64,000 nt of DNA from Cephalotrichum gorgonifer (Eukaryota > Ascomycota > Sordariomycetes > Microascales > Microascaceae): NCBI GenBank assembly GCA_900312665.1, contig ONZQ02000002.1, forward strand, positions 1,854,200 through 1,918,199, given 5' to 3'. Below the pieces are notes generated by a model. The model saw nothing but the letters and a program-made list of their open reading frames with translations, was not told the DNA's origin and searched no databases. This document shows positions 1-10,996 of this stretch, one piece after another. The translations under genes and the position numbers were made by a program. The first letter of the stretch is position 1; each line of letters begins with the position of its first letter.

Positions 1-1247
1 CCATCGTATTTGGCCGAAGTCTCAAGGCTGACAACCGGACTGCCCGCAATACGACCGCCACCATGGGAAAGGGGTGCACGACGACTAGATTTCCCACGGG
101 CCAGGACCAGAGCGCTTCTAGGCCAGCGTCCGGTAGGGCTCCCACCTCAGTCCGATCGAACCGCCAGAGCCTTGCGAGCCTAGGACCACTCAATGAAACA
201 GCGAACCGAGAGGGGAGCGTAACCCTCGAGGACCCTGGCGTAGTCCCCCCGGGCGACCACCACCCTCGGAAGGCGCCCCCATACCTAGTCCCTGCCTCGG
301 ATAACCATCCCACGGCTTCGATGGCCGTGGAAGCACCCCTTGCCCTCACCCTCACGGCCAAGCAAACAGCGCTCACGTCTCTGTACTCACTGCGAATTCC
401 CCTCTCTAGAAAACCCTCGTCTCGTCCACAAAAGGCCCAGGTTAATGCCGTAAACCTGTGGGCCAACGAGGTAGCGATGTTTCCTCCCCTCAAGGCTTAG
501 GCGGGACTCGCGAGTTAAACAGAGGAGAAAGGGGGGGTGGACTGGAGTCCTGAGGTGGCGCCTCCAGTGAGGATAGTCGCGATCCCAGAGCTGTGGAATT
601 GTGCGGTGGAAGATGTCCACCGGGGTCCAGTGACGCAGAGGAGCGCGGGAAAGGAGAGGGGGGCCGGAGATGCCGTCCTTGAGGGAAACACAGGGTTCCC
701 AGTAGCGAGCTAGGCCGACACTGAGGCGTAGAAGCTTGGGATACACTTCGGCCATGCTTGGGCCAACACTCAGTAGGTATGTTGTGCGAGCCAGATATGG
801 CCCGGAGGCACGAGCGACGAGAGTGAGAAAGTGAAAAGAAAAGGCCCTCGTGAGGAAGAAAAATTCAAAAGAAAGCCATGAAATTTCTAAAAAAGATTTC
901 TCTTGACTATAGAATGACTTCGAGCCCCCCCTCAAATCAACTCCCTTACATGAGTAGAGGCCAACAATGCAAGTCAATAGAAGCGCGAAGGGAATCAAAA
1001 GAAAACCCAGATTAAACGACTTGGAAGACGACAAACAAAAAAGCACAAACAGAAAAAAAGAAACCAGATCATTTTCACACCCAAAACGCCGTTAGCCTAT
1101 AGTTTCCGACCATGATACCCGGATCCTCCTGCTTCTAAAACAAACCTGCCGCGTTTCCCACGTAACAGAGGAGATCAGTCATTGGCTAGACTCCTCCACG
1201 TACAACGATGTCTCCCGTGCTAAACGAAACGTTGGAATTCGGCAAGT
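1..1247. other. Intergenic region downstream of fibrillarin, possible small ORF
   Basis: No gene can be supported with confidence here. A 145-codon ORF on the plus strand (63-500) starts in a perfect GCCACCATGG context, but its product is low in complexity, matches no family I know, and overlaps an equally open minus-strand frame (387-1046) whose first codon is GTG. Bases 830-1070 are strongly purine-rich on the plus strand. The stretch may hold the 3' UTR of fibrillarin and part of a gene continuing to the left of the window. Confidence 0.4.
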
Positions 1248-2433
1248 CTAAGAGCGGATATACTCAAACACGACCATGGCATGGCCACGCTCATAGGCCT
1301 CTGTTGATACTGTTAGCAATCACCGTACTATCATAGGGTGAAAAGTCGGTGGGGTTTCGAGGGGTAACGGTTTCTTACCAAGGCTGATCTGCTCCTTGGG
1401 CTTGAACTTCAGGTTCCTCATCTCCTCCACAACCTGGGCATACACTTGCGCGGGCGGCGCCGTCGAGTCGATACAGTTGGCCTTGATTGATAGCAGTACC
1501 TTGCCGCCGACCTTGAGGAAGCATCCGGCGTTCTCAGCAATAATACGGGCGGGGTCGGGCTGCGCGACGTCGCAGAAGATGACGTCGACCATGCCATCGA
1601 CGAACAGGCGGTAAGAAGCGGGCTTCCTGGCATCCTCGACAATGGGGTTGACGTTGTGGCGCTTCTGGCACATGGTGATGAGATCACGTCCGCTCCTGCG
1701 GGAGAACTCCACGGCGTAGACGCGGCCGGTGGGACCGACGATATCGGACACATGGGACACGGTGGTACCCGAGGCGGCACCGAGGTAGAGGACCTTGCTG
1801 CCGGGCTGGATGTAGAGGGTGTCGATACCGGCGAGGATGGAGGCGGCGATCTTGGACCGGAAGGGGTTCCACAGACGGTACTCAAGCTTGTTCGTCGTGG
1901 TGGAGCCGTCCTCGTTCGTCGTCGTCTCGCTGACCTCGACCTTCTTCTCGCCGTAAACGCTGACGCCGGGGGCGAAGCTCCTCGTCGCTAGGTCATCCTG
2001 CTTTCCGCGAGAGATGAACACTCCGGGGTGGCGATGGCGCTCCTGGTAGGTGAAAACTCGGTTAGCACAACTTCAAGGTGTTCCTGATGCAGGGAGGTGG
2101 TAAGACATATACGTACGACGATCGCCTTGTTACCACCAGCCGCGCCGCCGCCGCCTCCACGACCACCGCGGCCGGCACCACGGCCACGGGGGGCACCACG
2201 GCCGCCACGGGCACCACCTCGACCACCGCCTGTTCAGGTTAGATAAGGTTCTGCGCCGTCTCGGGTAGGAATAAGGGGAGTAGAGCAGCGCAAGGTACGC
2301 ATGTCCGCGGTGGTTGTTACGTACCACGTCCGCCGAATCCACCACCACCACCACGGCCGCCGCCACGGCCGCCGAATCCACCGCGGTCACCTCCACGACC
2401 GCCGCCACGTCCTCCGCGGAATCCAGGTGCCAT
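1248..2433 (-). CDS. NOP1: Fibrillarin, box C/D snoRNP 2'-O-methyltransferase
   Basis: Four exons, 2433-2325, 2229-2117, 2042-1379 and 1300-1248, give 312 residues, the usual fibrillarin length. The first 70 or so residues are a glycine- and arginine-rich (GAR) domain split over two exons, followed by the Rossmann methyltransferase fold with VLYLGAASGTTVSHVSD (SAM-binding motif I) and VDVIFCDVAQPD. The last intron removes a false C-terminus and restores the family ending around EAYERGHAMVV. Fibrillarin is the catalytic subunit of nucleolar box C/D snoRNPs and 2'-O-methylates pre-rRNA; it also methylates a histone H2A glutamine. The gene points away from the neighbouring SER1 start region, and its promoter (2434 onward) carries A4T4 elements typical of ribosome-biogenesis genes. 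The identification is secure and the splice sites are all canonical GT-AG. Confidence 0.96.
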
Positions 2434-3140
2434 TGCTAAGGTGTCTGGGGTATCAAGAGTTCGGAGCGAAGAGTATCGTATCGGCTGATAGGTGTTCAGG
2501 AAGAACGAGGCTGGGGAGCGCTGTGTATCGCAAAAGCCTGGTAATGAGAGAAGCGGTGGGCTGGTATTAAAACTCAAGACTCGTCACTCTGCGCCAAAGG
2601 TTCGAAACCGGATGTCGAGAGTTGCAAACGCTTGTTTGGCAAACGGACGAGTGATGGTCGGTCTGTAACTTTTTGGGGAAGCAGTTCAGAAATTTTCGTT
2701 TTTTCTGGCTGGACTTTTTTTTGGAGTAGCTTCCCTTGGGAAAATTTTCGGCCACTCAAAGGGCTATCTAATCGGGCTGCGGGGAGGTAATTGAGCGATA
2801 TGGTTGGCCGGATTAGATAGAATTTGTTAGTTCTTATCCGAAGATACGCCGACCTTCATGGGCACGCCAGCCTCTGCACAACGCAACCTTCGGCGAGTTG
2901 CCTGTACTTTAGTTAATGGAATCACGTGGGCAAGCTCATGCCTCAGTCCGCCTTCAAGGTGTGAAGAAAGCTGTGATGTAAGGCAGTCCACCCTGGGCAA
3001 GGATAGGAATCAAGTTGATTGATATCTTTCCCGTACTATGACCCAAACTCGTGCAGAATTTACTTGGCTGTTAAAAACACTCGACGAAGACATGCTACCG
3101 ACTCGAAACTGTATCCCTCTCCTCCCATCCATCCTTGTCC
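2434..3140. other. Fibrillarin promoter and SER1 3' flank
   Basis: About 700 bases between the fibrillarin start and the SER1 stop, both genes on the minus strand. The part next to fibrillarin is rich in T and A tracts and holds the RRPE-like elements listed separately. A CACGTG E-box lies at about 2933-2938. No further gene is visible. Confidence 0.6.
2689..2749. promoter_or_regulatory. Two RRPE-like A3-4T4 elements upstream of fibrillarin
   Basis: GAAATTTTC at 2689-2697 and the palindrome GAAAATTTTC at 2740-2749 lie 256-316 bases upstream of the fibrillarin start codon. The ribosomal RNA processing element (core AAAATTTT, bound by Stb3 in yeast) is a known signature of ribosome-biogenesis gene promoters. 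No PAC element (GATGAG) was found beside them, so the assignment rests on the motif and the gene's function. Confidence 0.45.
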
Positions 3141-4497
3141 TTACGCGGCCTTCGCGAACGACTCGATAAAGTCCGCTAGCTTCTGCGCCCCCTCAAGGGG
3201 TATCGAGTTATAATTGCTGGCGCGGATCCCCCCTACACTGCGATGGCCCTTGAGACCCGTCAAGCCAAGGGCCGAGGCCCCCTTCAAGAACGCCTTCTCC
3301 GACTCGTCGGGGTTATCGCCCTTAGTCACACGGAAGCAGATGTTCATCGTCGATCGGACCGACTTATCGGGGACGATGCGGTACACATCAGAATTAGCTT
3401 CCAAGGCACCGTATATAAGCTCGGCCTTCTTCTTTGCGACAGCCTCTTGTCCGTCAACTTTGTCCGGGAAGACTCTCATGAGTCTCTGCAGAACTTGACC
3501 GGCGATGTAAACACTGCAGAGAACCAAGTCAGAACATATAAGCGGGCGGGTTCGGTCAGATGACAGCAACTTACTCGAATATGCTGAGTGTGTTGTAAAG
3601 GCTGTTATTCTTGGCAGCAATCTCGTACGATAGGACAATGGGTCCGATGGGGAGACCGAGCTTGCGGAGGAGAGTAGGCGAGGGCTGGGAGGTGGTGGGA
3701 GGAAGAAGCGACTTCTTCAGAATGGCAATGGTGATGCCGGGACACCCCAGGTTCTTCTGGGCGCCGAAGAAGATCAGGGAGAAGTTCTTGATGGGGATCC
3801 TGCGGGAGAGGATGTTGGAGGACATGTCGGCAACAACAATGGGGCCGGTTCCATCTGCCGATGGGGCGAGGGCCTCAGGGAATTTGGGGAACTCGACTCC
3901 GTCGACGGTCTCATTGTCACAGTAGTAAACGAAAGCGGGGTCCTTGGACAGGTTCCAGGTGCTCTCATCGGCTATCTTGCCAAACTTGCCGTCGTTGCTG
4001 GCGCGAGCGTCGGAGACGAGGTTCACATATTCGGGGCCGAGAAGCCTGATGGCCTCCTTGTGTGCCTTGTCCGACCATCCACCGGTGACGATGTAGTCAA
4101 GCTTTAGCTTCTCCTGGACGGCCTTCCTGAGTTCCTCGGTCAGCTTGTCCTGGTCGGCGTCCTTCTCATCAGCTACCCCAAGGTCCTTGAGTATCTGGGC
4201 CTTTTGTCTGGTCACCCAGGCGCCAACGAGGTTGTACACGACGGCAGAGAACTGGCCTGTGCCACCGCCCTGGAGGAACAAGATCTCGTAGTCATCGGGG
4301 ATATCCAGGTACGAGGCCAAGTCGGCCTTGGCGGTGTTAATGATGTTCGCTGCATGCTCCGAACGGTGCGAGTGCTCCGCAATTCCAAGGCCTGTCCCAT
4401 TGTAGTCGAGTAGTGCTTGGGCAGCCTTCTCTAGGACCTCCGTAGGAAGGGCAGCGGGCCCAGCTCCGAAGTGGGTGATGTCAGCTCTGGTAGGCAT
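3141..4497 (-). CDS. SER1: Phosphoserine aminotransferase (SerC family)
   Basis: Two exons, 4497-3575 and 3513-3141, separated by a 61-base GTAAGT...CAG intron, encode 431 residues. The enzyme is a class V PLP-dependent aminotransferase that converts 3-phosphohydroxypyruvate and glutamate to phosphoserine, the second step of serine synthesis in the cytosol. Visible landmarks are the N-terminal FGAGPAALP, the cofactor-binding FLQGGGTGQF, the PLP lysine within FFGAQKNLG (about Lys248) and the C-terminal GHRSVGGIRASNYN. The start is the first ATG and matches the family N-terminus. The protein is slightly longer than the yeast enzyme because of an insert of about 25 residues near residues 95-120. 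Two perfect Gcn4/CPC1 sites upstream suggest cross-pathway amino-acid control. Confidence 0.96.
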
Positions 4498-4644
4498 TTT
4501 GGTCGGCGGGAGAACTTGCGGCGGGGGTGGGGGATGGATCTCTCGTTGCTAAGTAAGGCCGGGATGGTTCTAAGAGCTTAGGTTACAGCTTGAATGGAAT
4601 CGTGGTGGAGACGGTGTCTCTTAAAAGGAAGACTGGGTTGGGAC

Positions 4645-4651
4645 TGAGTCA
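4645..4651. promoter_or_regulatory. Gcn4/CPC1-type site TGAGTCA, proximal
   Basis: A perfect TGAGTCA heptamer lies 148 bases upstream of the SER1 start codon. This is the binding consensus of the bZIP amino-acid-control activator (Gcn4 in yeast, CPC1/CpcA in filamentous fungi). A near match, TGAGTCT on the minus strand, lies just beyond it at about 4678-4684. Confidence 0.6.
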
Positions 4652-4862
4652 AAGGTACTACTAAATCAAGGTAAAAAAGACTCATGGCGTCCAATGCCCG
4701 ACATCGGGATTGGTCTACTATTAATTGGTGGTACTACGAGTACATTGAACATTCCGTGTCAGGACGGCATCGAGCTTGTGTACACGAATGGCCCTTAGTG
4801 CCCGAGAACTAATTACCATTACCGATACATAATCGGAAATGCAGCCGTTGAAGTCATAGAAC

Positions 4863-4869
4863 TGACTCA
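4863..4869. promoter_or_regulatory. Gcn4/CPC1-type site TGACTCA, distal
   Basis: A second perfect heptamer, TGACTCA, lies 366 bases upstream of SER1. Two exact sites in one promoter of an amino-acid biosynthesis gene make chance less likely than for a single copy. Confidence 0.55.
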
Positions 4870-5311
4870 CGGAGGGGGGAGCGCGTGGGGAGCGCAGCGC
4901 AGAGTGAGGTCACCACAGGTGCCCCTCCATGTTTGGCGACGCGGGGCAATGTTGCTGATAGTGGGGGTGTCCGCATTACAAAGATGCGTGCATGATCCGA
5001 GTTACATGCCAAAGGTCACTGTGGCTTGTGGCTTGAAACATGCCAAGCCACATATAACACGTGACCGGATCACAACAAGTCCACCATCATACCCCTACGG
5101 CCCTTTAAGTCAGGGTTTTCGAGGTATAACAGTTTTTTCCATTATTTATCAAATCAGTAGATTTTATCGTCAATTATTGGAATAATAAGTAAGGTATGTT
5201 GATATCAATATTGTCCCTTCTTTCCTTGTATTTGGGCTGGCAAATTCAGGTTGTCACCTGGCTGCCGACTTTTCCATTGCCCATCAAATAAATTTCCCAC
5301 CAAAACGTGGT

Positions 5312-5338
5312 AACCCTAAGCCCTTCAGCCCAGCCAAT
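5312..5338 (+). promoter_or_regulatory. Tbf1-like AACCCTAA and CCAAT elements of RPL17
   Basis: AACCCTAA (5312-5319) and CCAAT (5334-5338) lie 130-160 bases upstream of the RPL17 start codon. ARCCCTAA is the Tbf1 motif reported for ribosomal-protein promoters in many ascomycetes outside the Saccharomyces clade, often together with Cbf1 sites (CACGTG, present at 5058-5063). The factor assignment is inference. Confidence 0.45.
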
Positions 5339-5470
5339 GAGAAGCGGAGCCAGCCCAAACGTCAACTTCCAGAGCCCTCCCCTCCCTCGCAAAGGACATC
5401 GACAAATTTCTCTACATCACTACTAACCTTTCGACACAGCCAGCAATCGAGGCCATCCGCAAAATTCAAG

Positions 5471-6452
5471 ATGGTAAGTCGCGCCCGATTAAAACTATTG
5501 ACAAGAGAATCAAGACATTGCGATATTCCGTTCTCCTCGTCCTACGTCGAAGCTCTTGCCCCTGCCCGAAGACTTTTTTTCCTCTCTCGCTACAGCCCTC
5601 GATCGAACTTCCGCGACGGACAATGGTGATTGACTCGGGGGAATTATAGGTTCGGTACGCAGCCCAGGAAATCTCCTCCGCCAAGTCGGCGCGCGCCCGC
5701 GGCTCTTACCTCCGTGTTTCTTTCAAGAACACGAGGGAGACCGCCCAGGCCATCAACGGATGGAAGCTGCACCGCGCTATTGCCTTCCTTAACAACGTCA
5801 CCGAGAAGAAGGAGGCTGTCCCCTTCCGCCGGTTCGCGGGCAGCATTGGTCGATGCGCGCAGGGTACGAAACCCCCCGACTCCCCCCGAATCTCCCCCCG
5901 ATTTTTTTCAGCTTCGTCGGTGAAGAGGTGTGATAGTGGCATTCGGAGTTTGTCACTGGGTGAAAGCGTGGAGGCAATAGGGCCCAGGAGATACCATCGC
6001 ACAGTCAAGCATGCTAGTTGTGGGCTTTATACTGACTCTGTTCGAATAGGCAAGCAGTTCGGTGTCACCCGTGCTAGGTGGCCCGTAAAGTCCGCCGAGT
6101 TCATCCTCGGTCTCCTCAAGAACGCCGAGTCCAACGCCGATGCCAAGGGTCTCGATTCCAGCAACTTGATCGTCAAGCACATCCAGGTCAACCAGGCGCC
6201 CAAGCAGCGCAGGCGCACTTACCGTGCCCACGGTCGTGTACGTTGCACCCGTGGATTTCTTATATCCTGGAGGACAAAAGTCGCTGACTTTTACTCATAC
6301 AGATCAACCCCTACATGTCGAGCCCCTGCCACATCGAGCTCATCCTCACCGAGGGCGAGGAGGCCATCGCGAAGGCCGAGTCTACCGAGACCGTGAGGCT
6401 CAACTCGAGGCAGCGTGGTGCCCGCGTCCGCCAGGCTATCACTGCCGCGTAA
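5471..6452 (+). CDS. RPL17: 60S ribosomal protein L17 (uL22 family)
   Basis: Four exons, 5471-5473, 5650-5863, 6050-6237 and 6303-6452, give 184 residues, the normal length for eukaryotic L17. The first coding exon is the ATG alone, followed directly by a GTAAGT donor. Family landmarks are VRYAAQEISSAKSARARGS, LRVSFKNTRETAQAI, LHRAIAFLNNV, the RRFAGSIGRCAQGKQFG stretch across intron 2, and the basic HIQVNQAPKQRRRTYRAHGR at the third junction. The C-terminus, IELILTEGEEAI, is also conserved. L17 lines the peptide exit tunnel of the large subunit. Introns 1 and 2 are longer (176 and 186 bases) than the local average, as often in ribosomal-protein genes; no convincing box C/D snoRNA was found in them. 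Confidence 0.97.
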
Positions 6453-8152
6453 ACGACGGAGCTAAACGCTGGATGACGGGAGGGCGAAAAGGGGGGCAGG
6501 CGGGGTTTGGGATGAGCCGTGGTATTCCTTTTTATTTTGTTACCGGTGTACGGTTGAGCATGGCATTCAGGGAACGGCTTCCTCGCAGGACCTCGATCAA
6601 TAAAACGTTGGCATGATCAAACGGGATGCAGCACTTGATGATTCCCAGCAGTGAAAGGCCAATTCCCTGTACGATGGGCTATGTCGGAGTACCATGGCGC
6701 AAGGCAGGGTTTGGCAGATATCAGTTGGAGCCAGTATAGCTTCAGCTGAGCACGCTAATTCAAAAAGTTCAATGCATACTGGGTACTTGAGCCTGGAATC
6801 CGTCACTTGAGGTGGTTGCCCTGTCTGTGGTGATTGATATTGGTCAAATCCAGCCTGGCAGTTTGCCAAGCAGTATTGGTAGAGTATACTGGAAGTCCAT
6901 AGACCTTCGTGCTACCACGGTATCAAGCCATATCAGGGGGAAGGTAATGGCTGGTGGGGGGTCTATGAGACCGATGGACGCTCGGCCGCTACTGCTTAGC
7001 CTAAGGGCCTTAGTGGGCTCAAGTCAACAGCCACACAATGGTAGAAGAAGATGCAGGCAATGCAAACCACGAACATTGGTGGGCGCCACTACCTTGGAAG
7101 CCTTGATCAGATGACCAAAGCCCACATTCCCGGGCAAGACAGCGAGACACGTGCATGCCTTGAAAGCCACTTGGTAGGCCAAGTGTTGGGAACTCATTTC
7201 GGGACTATCTATCCTCTTTAGTGTTGAATGCTCTATCCAATACATGCAGCCAAAACCCGAGGTGAGTGTACCTCTTAGCCGAAGCTTATTATTCTCTCTC
7301 GCCGGATGCCATTGCTCCCTCTACGACATGACCATCCCCCTCTCTGTACATACATAATCTCTCATTCTTCTACAACCCCTCAAACCAGCCGCTTGTGTTA
7401 CCATGGTACGACATGCATTATTGGGCATCCCACATCCAGGCACATCGGAGCTCAACCCTGCCTTACTGGTTTTACCTACCTGACAGGGAAGGTAGACTTC
7501 CTCACCCGGCAGGGCCGTCTGAGGGATCCAGTTCCATCTCCACGTTTTGAACTAGCTGAGGACCAAAAGGAGGGCATGCATGAGCTCTCCTTTTTGTTCG
7601 GGACTTATACAGCTCCGACCCAGCCTATCAAATTAACTCAAACTTTCGCTTTCATCCGTGGCAGCAGAAACTCTGTGTAAGTGATATAAAAGTGGGTGCA
7701 GGTCGATCGTCACTGCCGCTTACATTTTAAGTGTCAGTATCCCGAGCCAAACTGCCTGTCTTTGATCATTTTCGAACAAAGATGTTGGATTTACAGAGCC
7801 ACATATCCTCCTCCCACATCCTCCTCTTACATCCTCCTCTCATATGTATCCTCCACCCATATCCTCCCCTCACACTGGCTTCTCATCTCCTACTATTCTT
7901 CACCCAAGCAAAGAAGACAAATCTAATCTCCACCATAGGAACGGACACCATTCCCGTGCCTCATCACGACTCCACCAGCACCTGCGGATGACTGAATTAG
8001 AACAGAAGAGCCGAGCTTTTACATAGTAGATCGGCTCTTTGGTCCGTGTTCGAGGACGAGTGCCTTACTGGCGGGAACGACGCCAACGTCCCCATCGTCG
8101 TCCTAAACTGTGCTCTCGATCAACATACCGCGCCATCAGGCCGTCCACAGCC
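6453..8152. other. Intergenic region between RPL17 and the F-box gene
   Basis: A 1.7-kb gene-free stretch between two genes on the plus strand. Short ORFs here lack any family resemblance. The end nearest the F-box gene contains a pyrimidine-rich tandem tract (7801-7875). The rest is probably the 3' flank of RPL17 and the promoter of the F-box gene. Confidence 0.5.
7801..7875 (+). repeat. Degenerate CATATCCTCCTC tandem tract
   Basis: Five or so imperfect copies of a 13-17 base unit centred on ATCCTCC follow one another with C/T-rich spacers. The tract is about 280-350 bases upstream of the F-box gene start. Pyrimidine tracts of this kind are common near fungal transcription starts; here the repeat unit is longer than a simple CT tract. 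Confidence 0.6.
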
Positions 8153-10517
8153 ATGGAGAAGGATGCTAGTAGAGCTTCCCAGCCCTGGAGGCCCAAAGTA
8201 GCGCGGCATTCAAAAACGAACACCCCCAGTATGTTTAGGCGGCCCCATGAAAGTCCCATAACTAAGCCTATATTCTCACACCCTATCATGTTTAGGAACC
8301 TACGTGTGGCCAAAAGGGTCTATCCCCAAGGAGATATTCGATCAAATCATCCAGTACTTGTCGTTTTCTCATTTGAAGAACATGAGGCTAGTCTGTCGAG
8401 ACTTCAACGAGAAGACATTAGCGAACTACCTCCACACTTTCGCAGCCCGGTTTAAGCCCGAGTTTTGCCTTTCCTCCCCTACTTCCTTAAACCCCTTCTT
8501 GAGCCACGACCAGAATATCTTCGCCCGGCACGGACATCACGTCCGCCGGTTCTCACTATGCCTCGAGGTCGATGAAAACGAGCTTGCCTGCCCTCCTATC
8601 GAACCGGACCAGAAGATTGTTTCGGCGTTCTGGGGTCACTACCTCTGGCCGCACGAGGAATACCGCCGCTACACCGATTTTATGCAACTAGAAAGCGCAG
8701 CCGACGATACCAAAGCTGTAGCGGCCACGTTGAGTTCCATGGAGAACGTGAGAGAGATTGCCATATCCTGCGATCCGGGCTGGGGACGTCTCCTTGGCCC
8801 CGAGCGGCCTCTAGTTGCCGCCAAGGTGCTCCATGACCATGGTCAGGCAATAGGCATGCCGACCTCTCGTAACCGGCCCCGGTCCGGCCACACGCCTTAT
8901 CCCGGGACATCCACAAAATTCATAGAAGACGCAGCTAAACGGAGATCCTCGACACTCGAGAAGATGATTCTCACCGCGGGTCATACCTCAAAAGACGTTC
9001 TGACGGACATGGACCCCAAGGATGTTGAGACTTTATGGAAAAGGGGTGAGATAGCCCTATCTCAATACGACTGCCAGCCAGGCCTATCACCCACGTATCT
9101 GAAGAAACCACAAAGGGACTTCCTCGTGGAGTCGGAGTGGGCTAGCAGGGCCCTCGTTCAGTCATGGACCATAGGAATCGCAGACGTTTCCCGGGACGGA
9201 GGCCTGGGCCACCTCGTCTGCCTGAGCCTCGCGAAGATACCTAGCAGCCACCTTCCCATCCTCACCTCCAAACATTTCTGGGACAACCTACCCAATCTGA
9301 AAGAGGTGCGACTAGGGGTCCTGGCCGACTGGAGACGGCTCGCCAGGGAGCAGGGGACTGGATTTTTGAGGGACGAAAAGGTTGACCCCGCGGGGGCGGC
9401 GGTCGACGCCTTCCAGCTACTTCGAATCATATCTACGCGGGATAACATCACCACTCTTCACTTTGAGTGGATATGCGGCGGCGAGCTGTCATGGGGGAGC
9501 CAAAGAGGGCGGTACATCTTGCCCGCCCCCTTTATCCGCCGCCCTGAGGACATGGTGCAGACAGACGTCGTGTCTCGGACCGAGGACCTCCTCTTCCTTC
9601 CATACGTTACGAACCTGTCTCTTAGAAATTGCTGGTTCTCCCCGCACGTGTTCCTCTACGTGATGAGGAAGATGGCTAGACGGAGTCTCATTGAGTTGAA
9701 ACTTGAGTCGGTATCTCTCTCCGGGGCCGCGACGAAAACGGACAATAGTCAAGAGCCGCATCCACTACTTCGGAGATTAAGGATGCGCGCCATGATGCAG
9801 CCCCTGGCAGCGTTCGCGCACGTCACAGGTGCCACAAACATAGCCTTACACCTACCGGTAACGGTAGAGGACCCGGGCCCGGGCCTTGAGGCCTCTGACT
9901 TCGGTGGGGTTCAAATCCCGGGGCTTGCGCCCACAGACGAATCACCAGATGGGGCGCCTGGGCTCCTAACCTGGCCAGGGATCATCGACAGCCTTAGCTC
10001 CGGGCCAAAAGTGGCACCATTCGCACCCACGAACGACGGAGAAGATGGGCCAAAGGTCCCCGCTTCAGATGAAGCGCCTACCCTGGATAGGATGGAGTTC
10101 AAGTCCTGCGGGTACGTGGCGGTGGAATCTCCTCGCATCAACACCTCACGCATAATGCCGTGGGGGGCGCTTGCGAGCCACTACGGCTGGACAGTCGCCA
10201 GCCCTGTCCTCTCGAGGGATCCGGGCGCCCAAGCGGCCCTCGAAGCCTTGGAGAATTCCGAGTTCCGTGGTATCGTGAGGGAGGCGATGCAGGAGAACTG
10301 GTCCGATCTGAACGGGTGGATCGTGCCGGCTCTCCCAGATGCAGAGGAAGAGACGCTTCGTTACGTGTTTGGTCTACGGATGGGCTGGACGGGTGTATAT
10401 AACGAGCAAACCGTCGCTCTGGCCACGACGGTCAACCCCATGGTGCCCGGAGAGGGCAGGTTTACGGGTGCTGTTTCGGGCTATGCGAAATCGCGAGTTC
10501 AAAACCCGCCTCTTTGA
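8153..10517 (+). CDS. F-box domain protein of unknown substrate
   Basis: Two exons, 8153-8228 and 8296-10517, encode 765 residues. The long exon has no ATG before its F-box, so I add an upstream exon starting MEKDASRASQPW, joined by a 67-base GTATGT...TAG intron with an ACTAAG branch point; phase fits. Residues around 32-75 (IPKEIFDQIIQYLSFSHLKN, then RLVCRDFNEKT) are a clear F-box, the Skp1-binding module of SCF ubiquitin ligases. The remainder has scattered leucine-rich stretches such as LLFLPYVTNLSLRNCWF but no regular repeat that I can define, and probably holds a degenerate leucine-rich substrate-binding region. Fungi have many such fast-evolving F-box proteins. The target is unknown. 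The C-terminus may contain an unrecognised intron. Confidence 0.85.
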
Positions 10518-10996
10518 CTCGCTTTTTTTTGGAAGGGCGTTTCCATTATGGGTCACGAACGGATATGATTTTTTTTGTCTTCTGTATTCATGAACCCCGG
10601 GGTACTGAAAGGGAGAAAGAAGATGGCTCAAGCTTGTGATGTGTTTGACTGGAAATCGATCGTTTTATGCCTGGGTCAGGAACGTGGATATGCTTGTTGG
10701 TCCCTGAGCGGTGTACTTCGCAGATAGACTGGTGAAATACACTGGGAAGAAATATTTGTCATTTGCAAACTTCTTGCTTCGATTACCTAGATTATATTCC
10801 ATGGTCGCCCCTGCGTGCTGTACGTACGGTGCTTCGCGCCTCTTTGGAGGTAACTCACGCTTGCTTGTTCCTGCTAACATCTTGCCAAGAAAATGAGGGA
10901 CTAGAGATATAGAAGCCCAAGCCCAGAGACAGTATCCCTGTCCAACCATACCTAGATGACTACAGCATACCCCCCCCCCCGGGCCCCACGGCGAAC
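10518..10996. other. Convergent 3' intergenic region with an 11-C run
   Basis: About 480 bases between the stops of the convergent F-box and hydrolase genes. It contains a homopolymer of eleven C (10970-10980) followed by GGG, a place prone to sequencing error. No gene is visible. Confidence 0.5.

Larger units (their letters stand above)
4498..5470. other. Divergent promoter region of SER1 and RPL17
   Basis: Nearly 1 kb separates the divergent starts of SER1 (minus) and RPL17 (plus). The SER1 half holds two TGASTCA sites; the RPL17 half holds CACGTG (5058-5063), AACCCTAA (5312-5319) and CCAAT (5334-5338). The middle, about 5100-5230, is AT-rich. No additional gene is supported. Confidence 0.65.

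Noticed and set aside
2590..2625. tRNA-like B-box (AGGTTCGAAACCGG)
   Set aside because: The flanking bases do not form a T-arm stem and no A-box or acceptor stem was found.
5864..6049. Possible box C/D snoRNA in RPL17 intron 2
   Set aside because: Only a CTGA-like box D and a poor TGATAG box C are present; no terminal stem.
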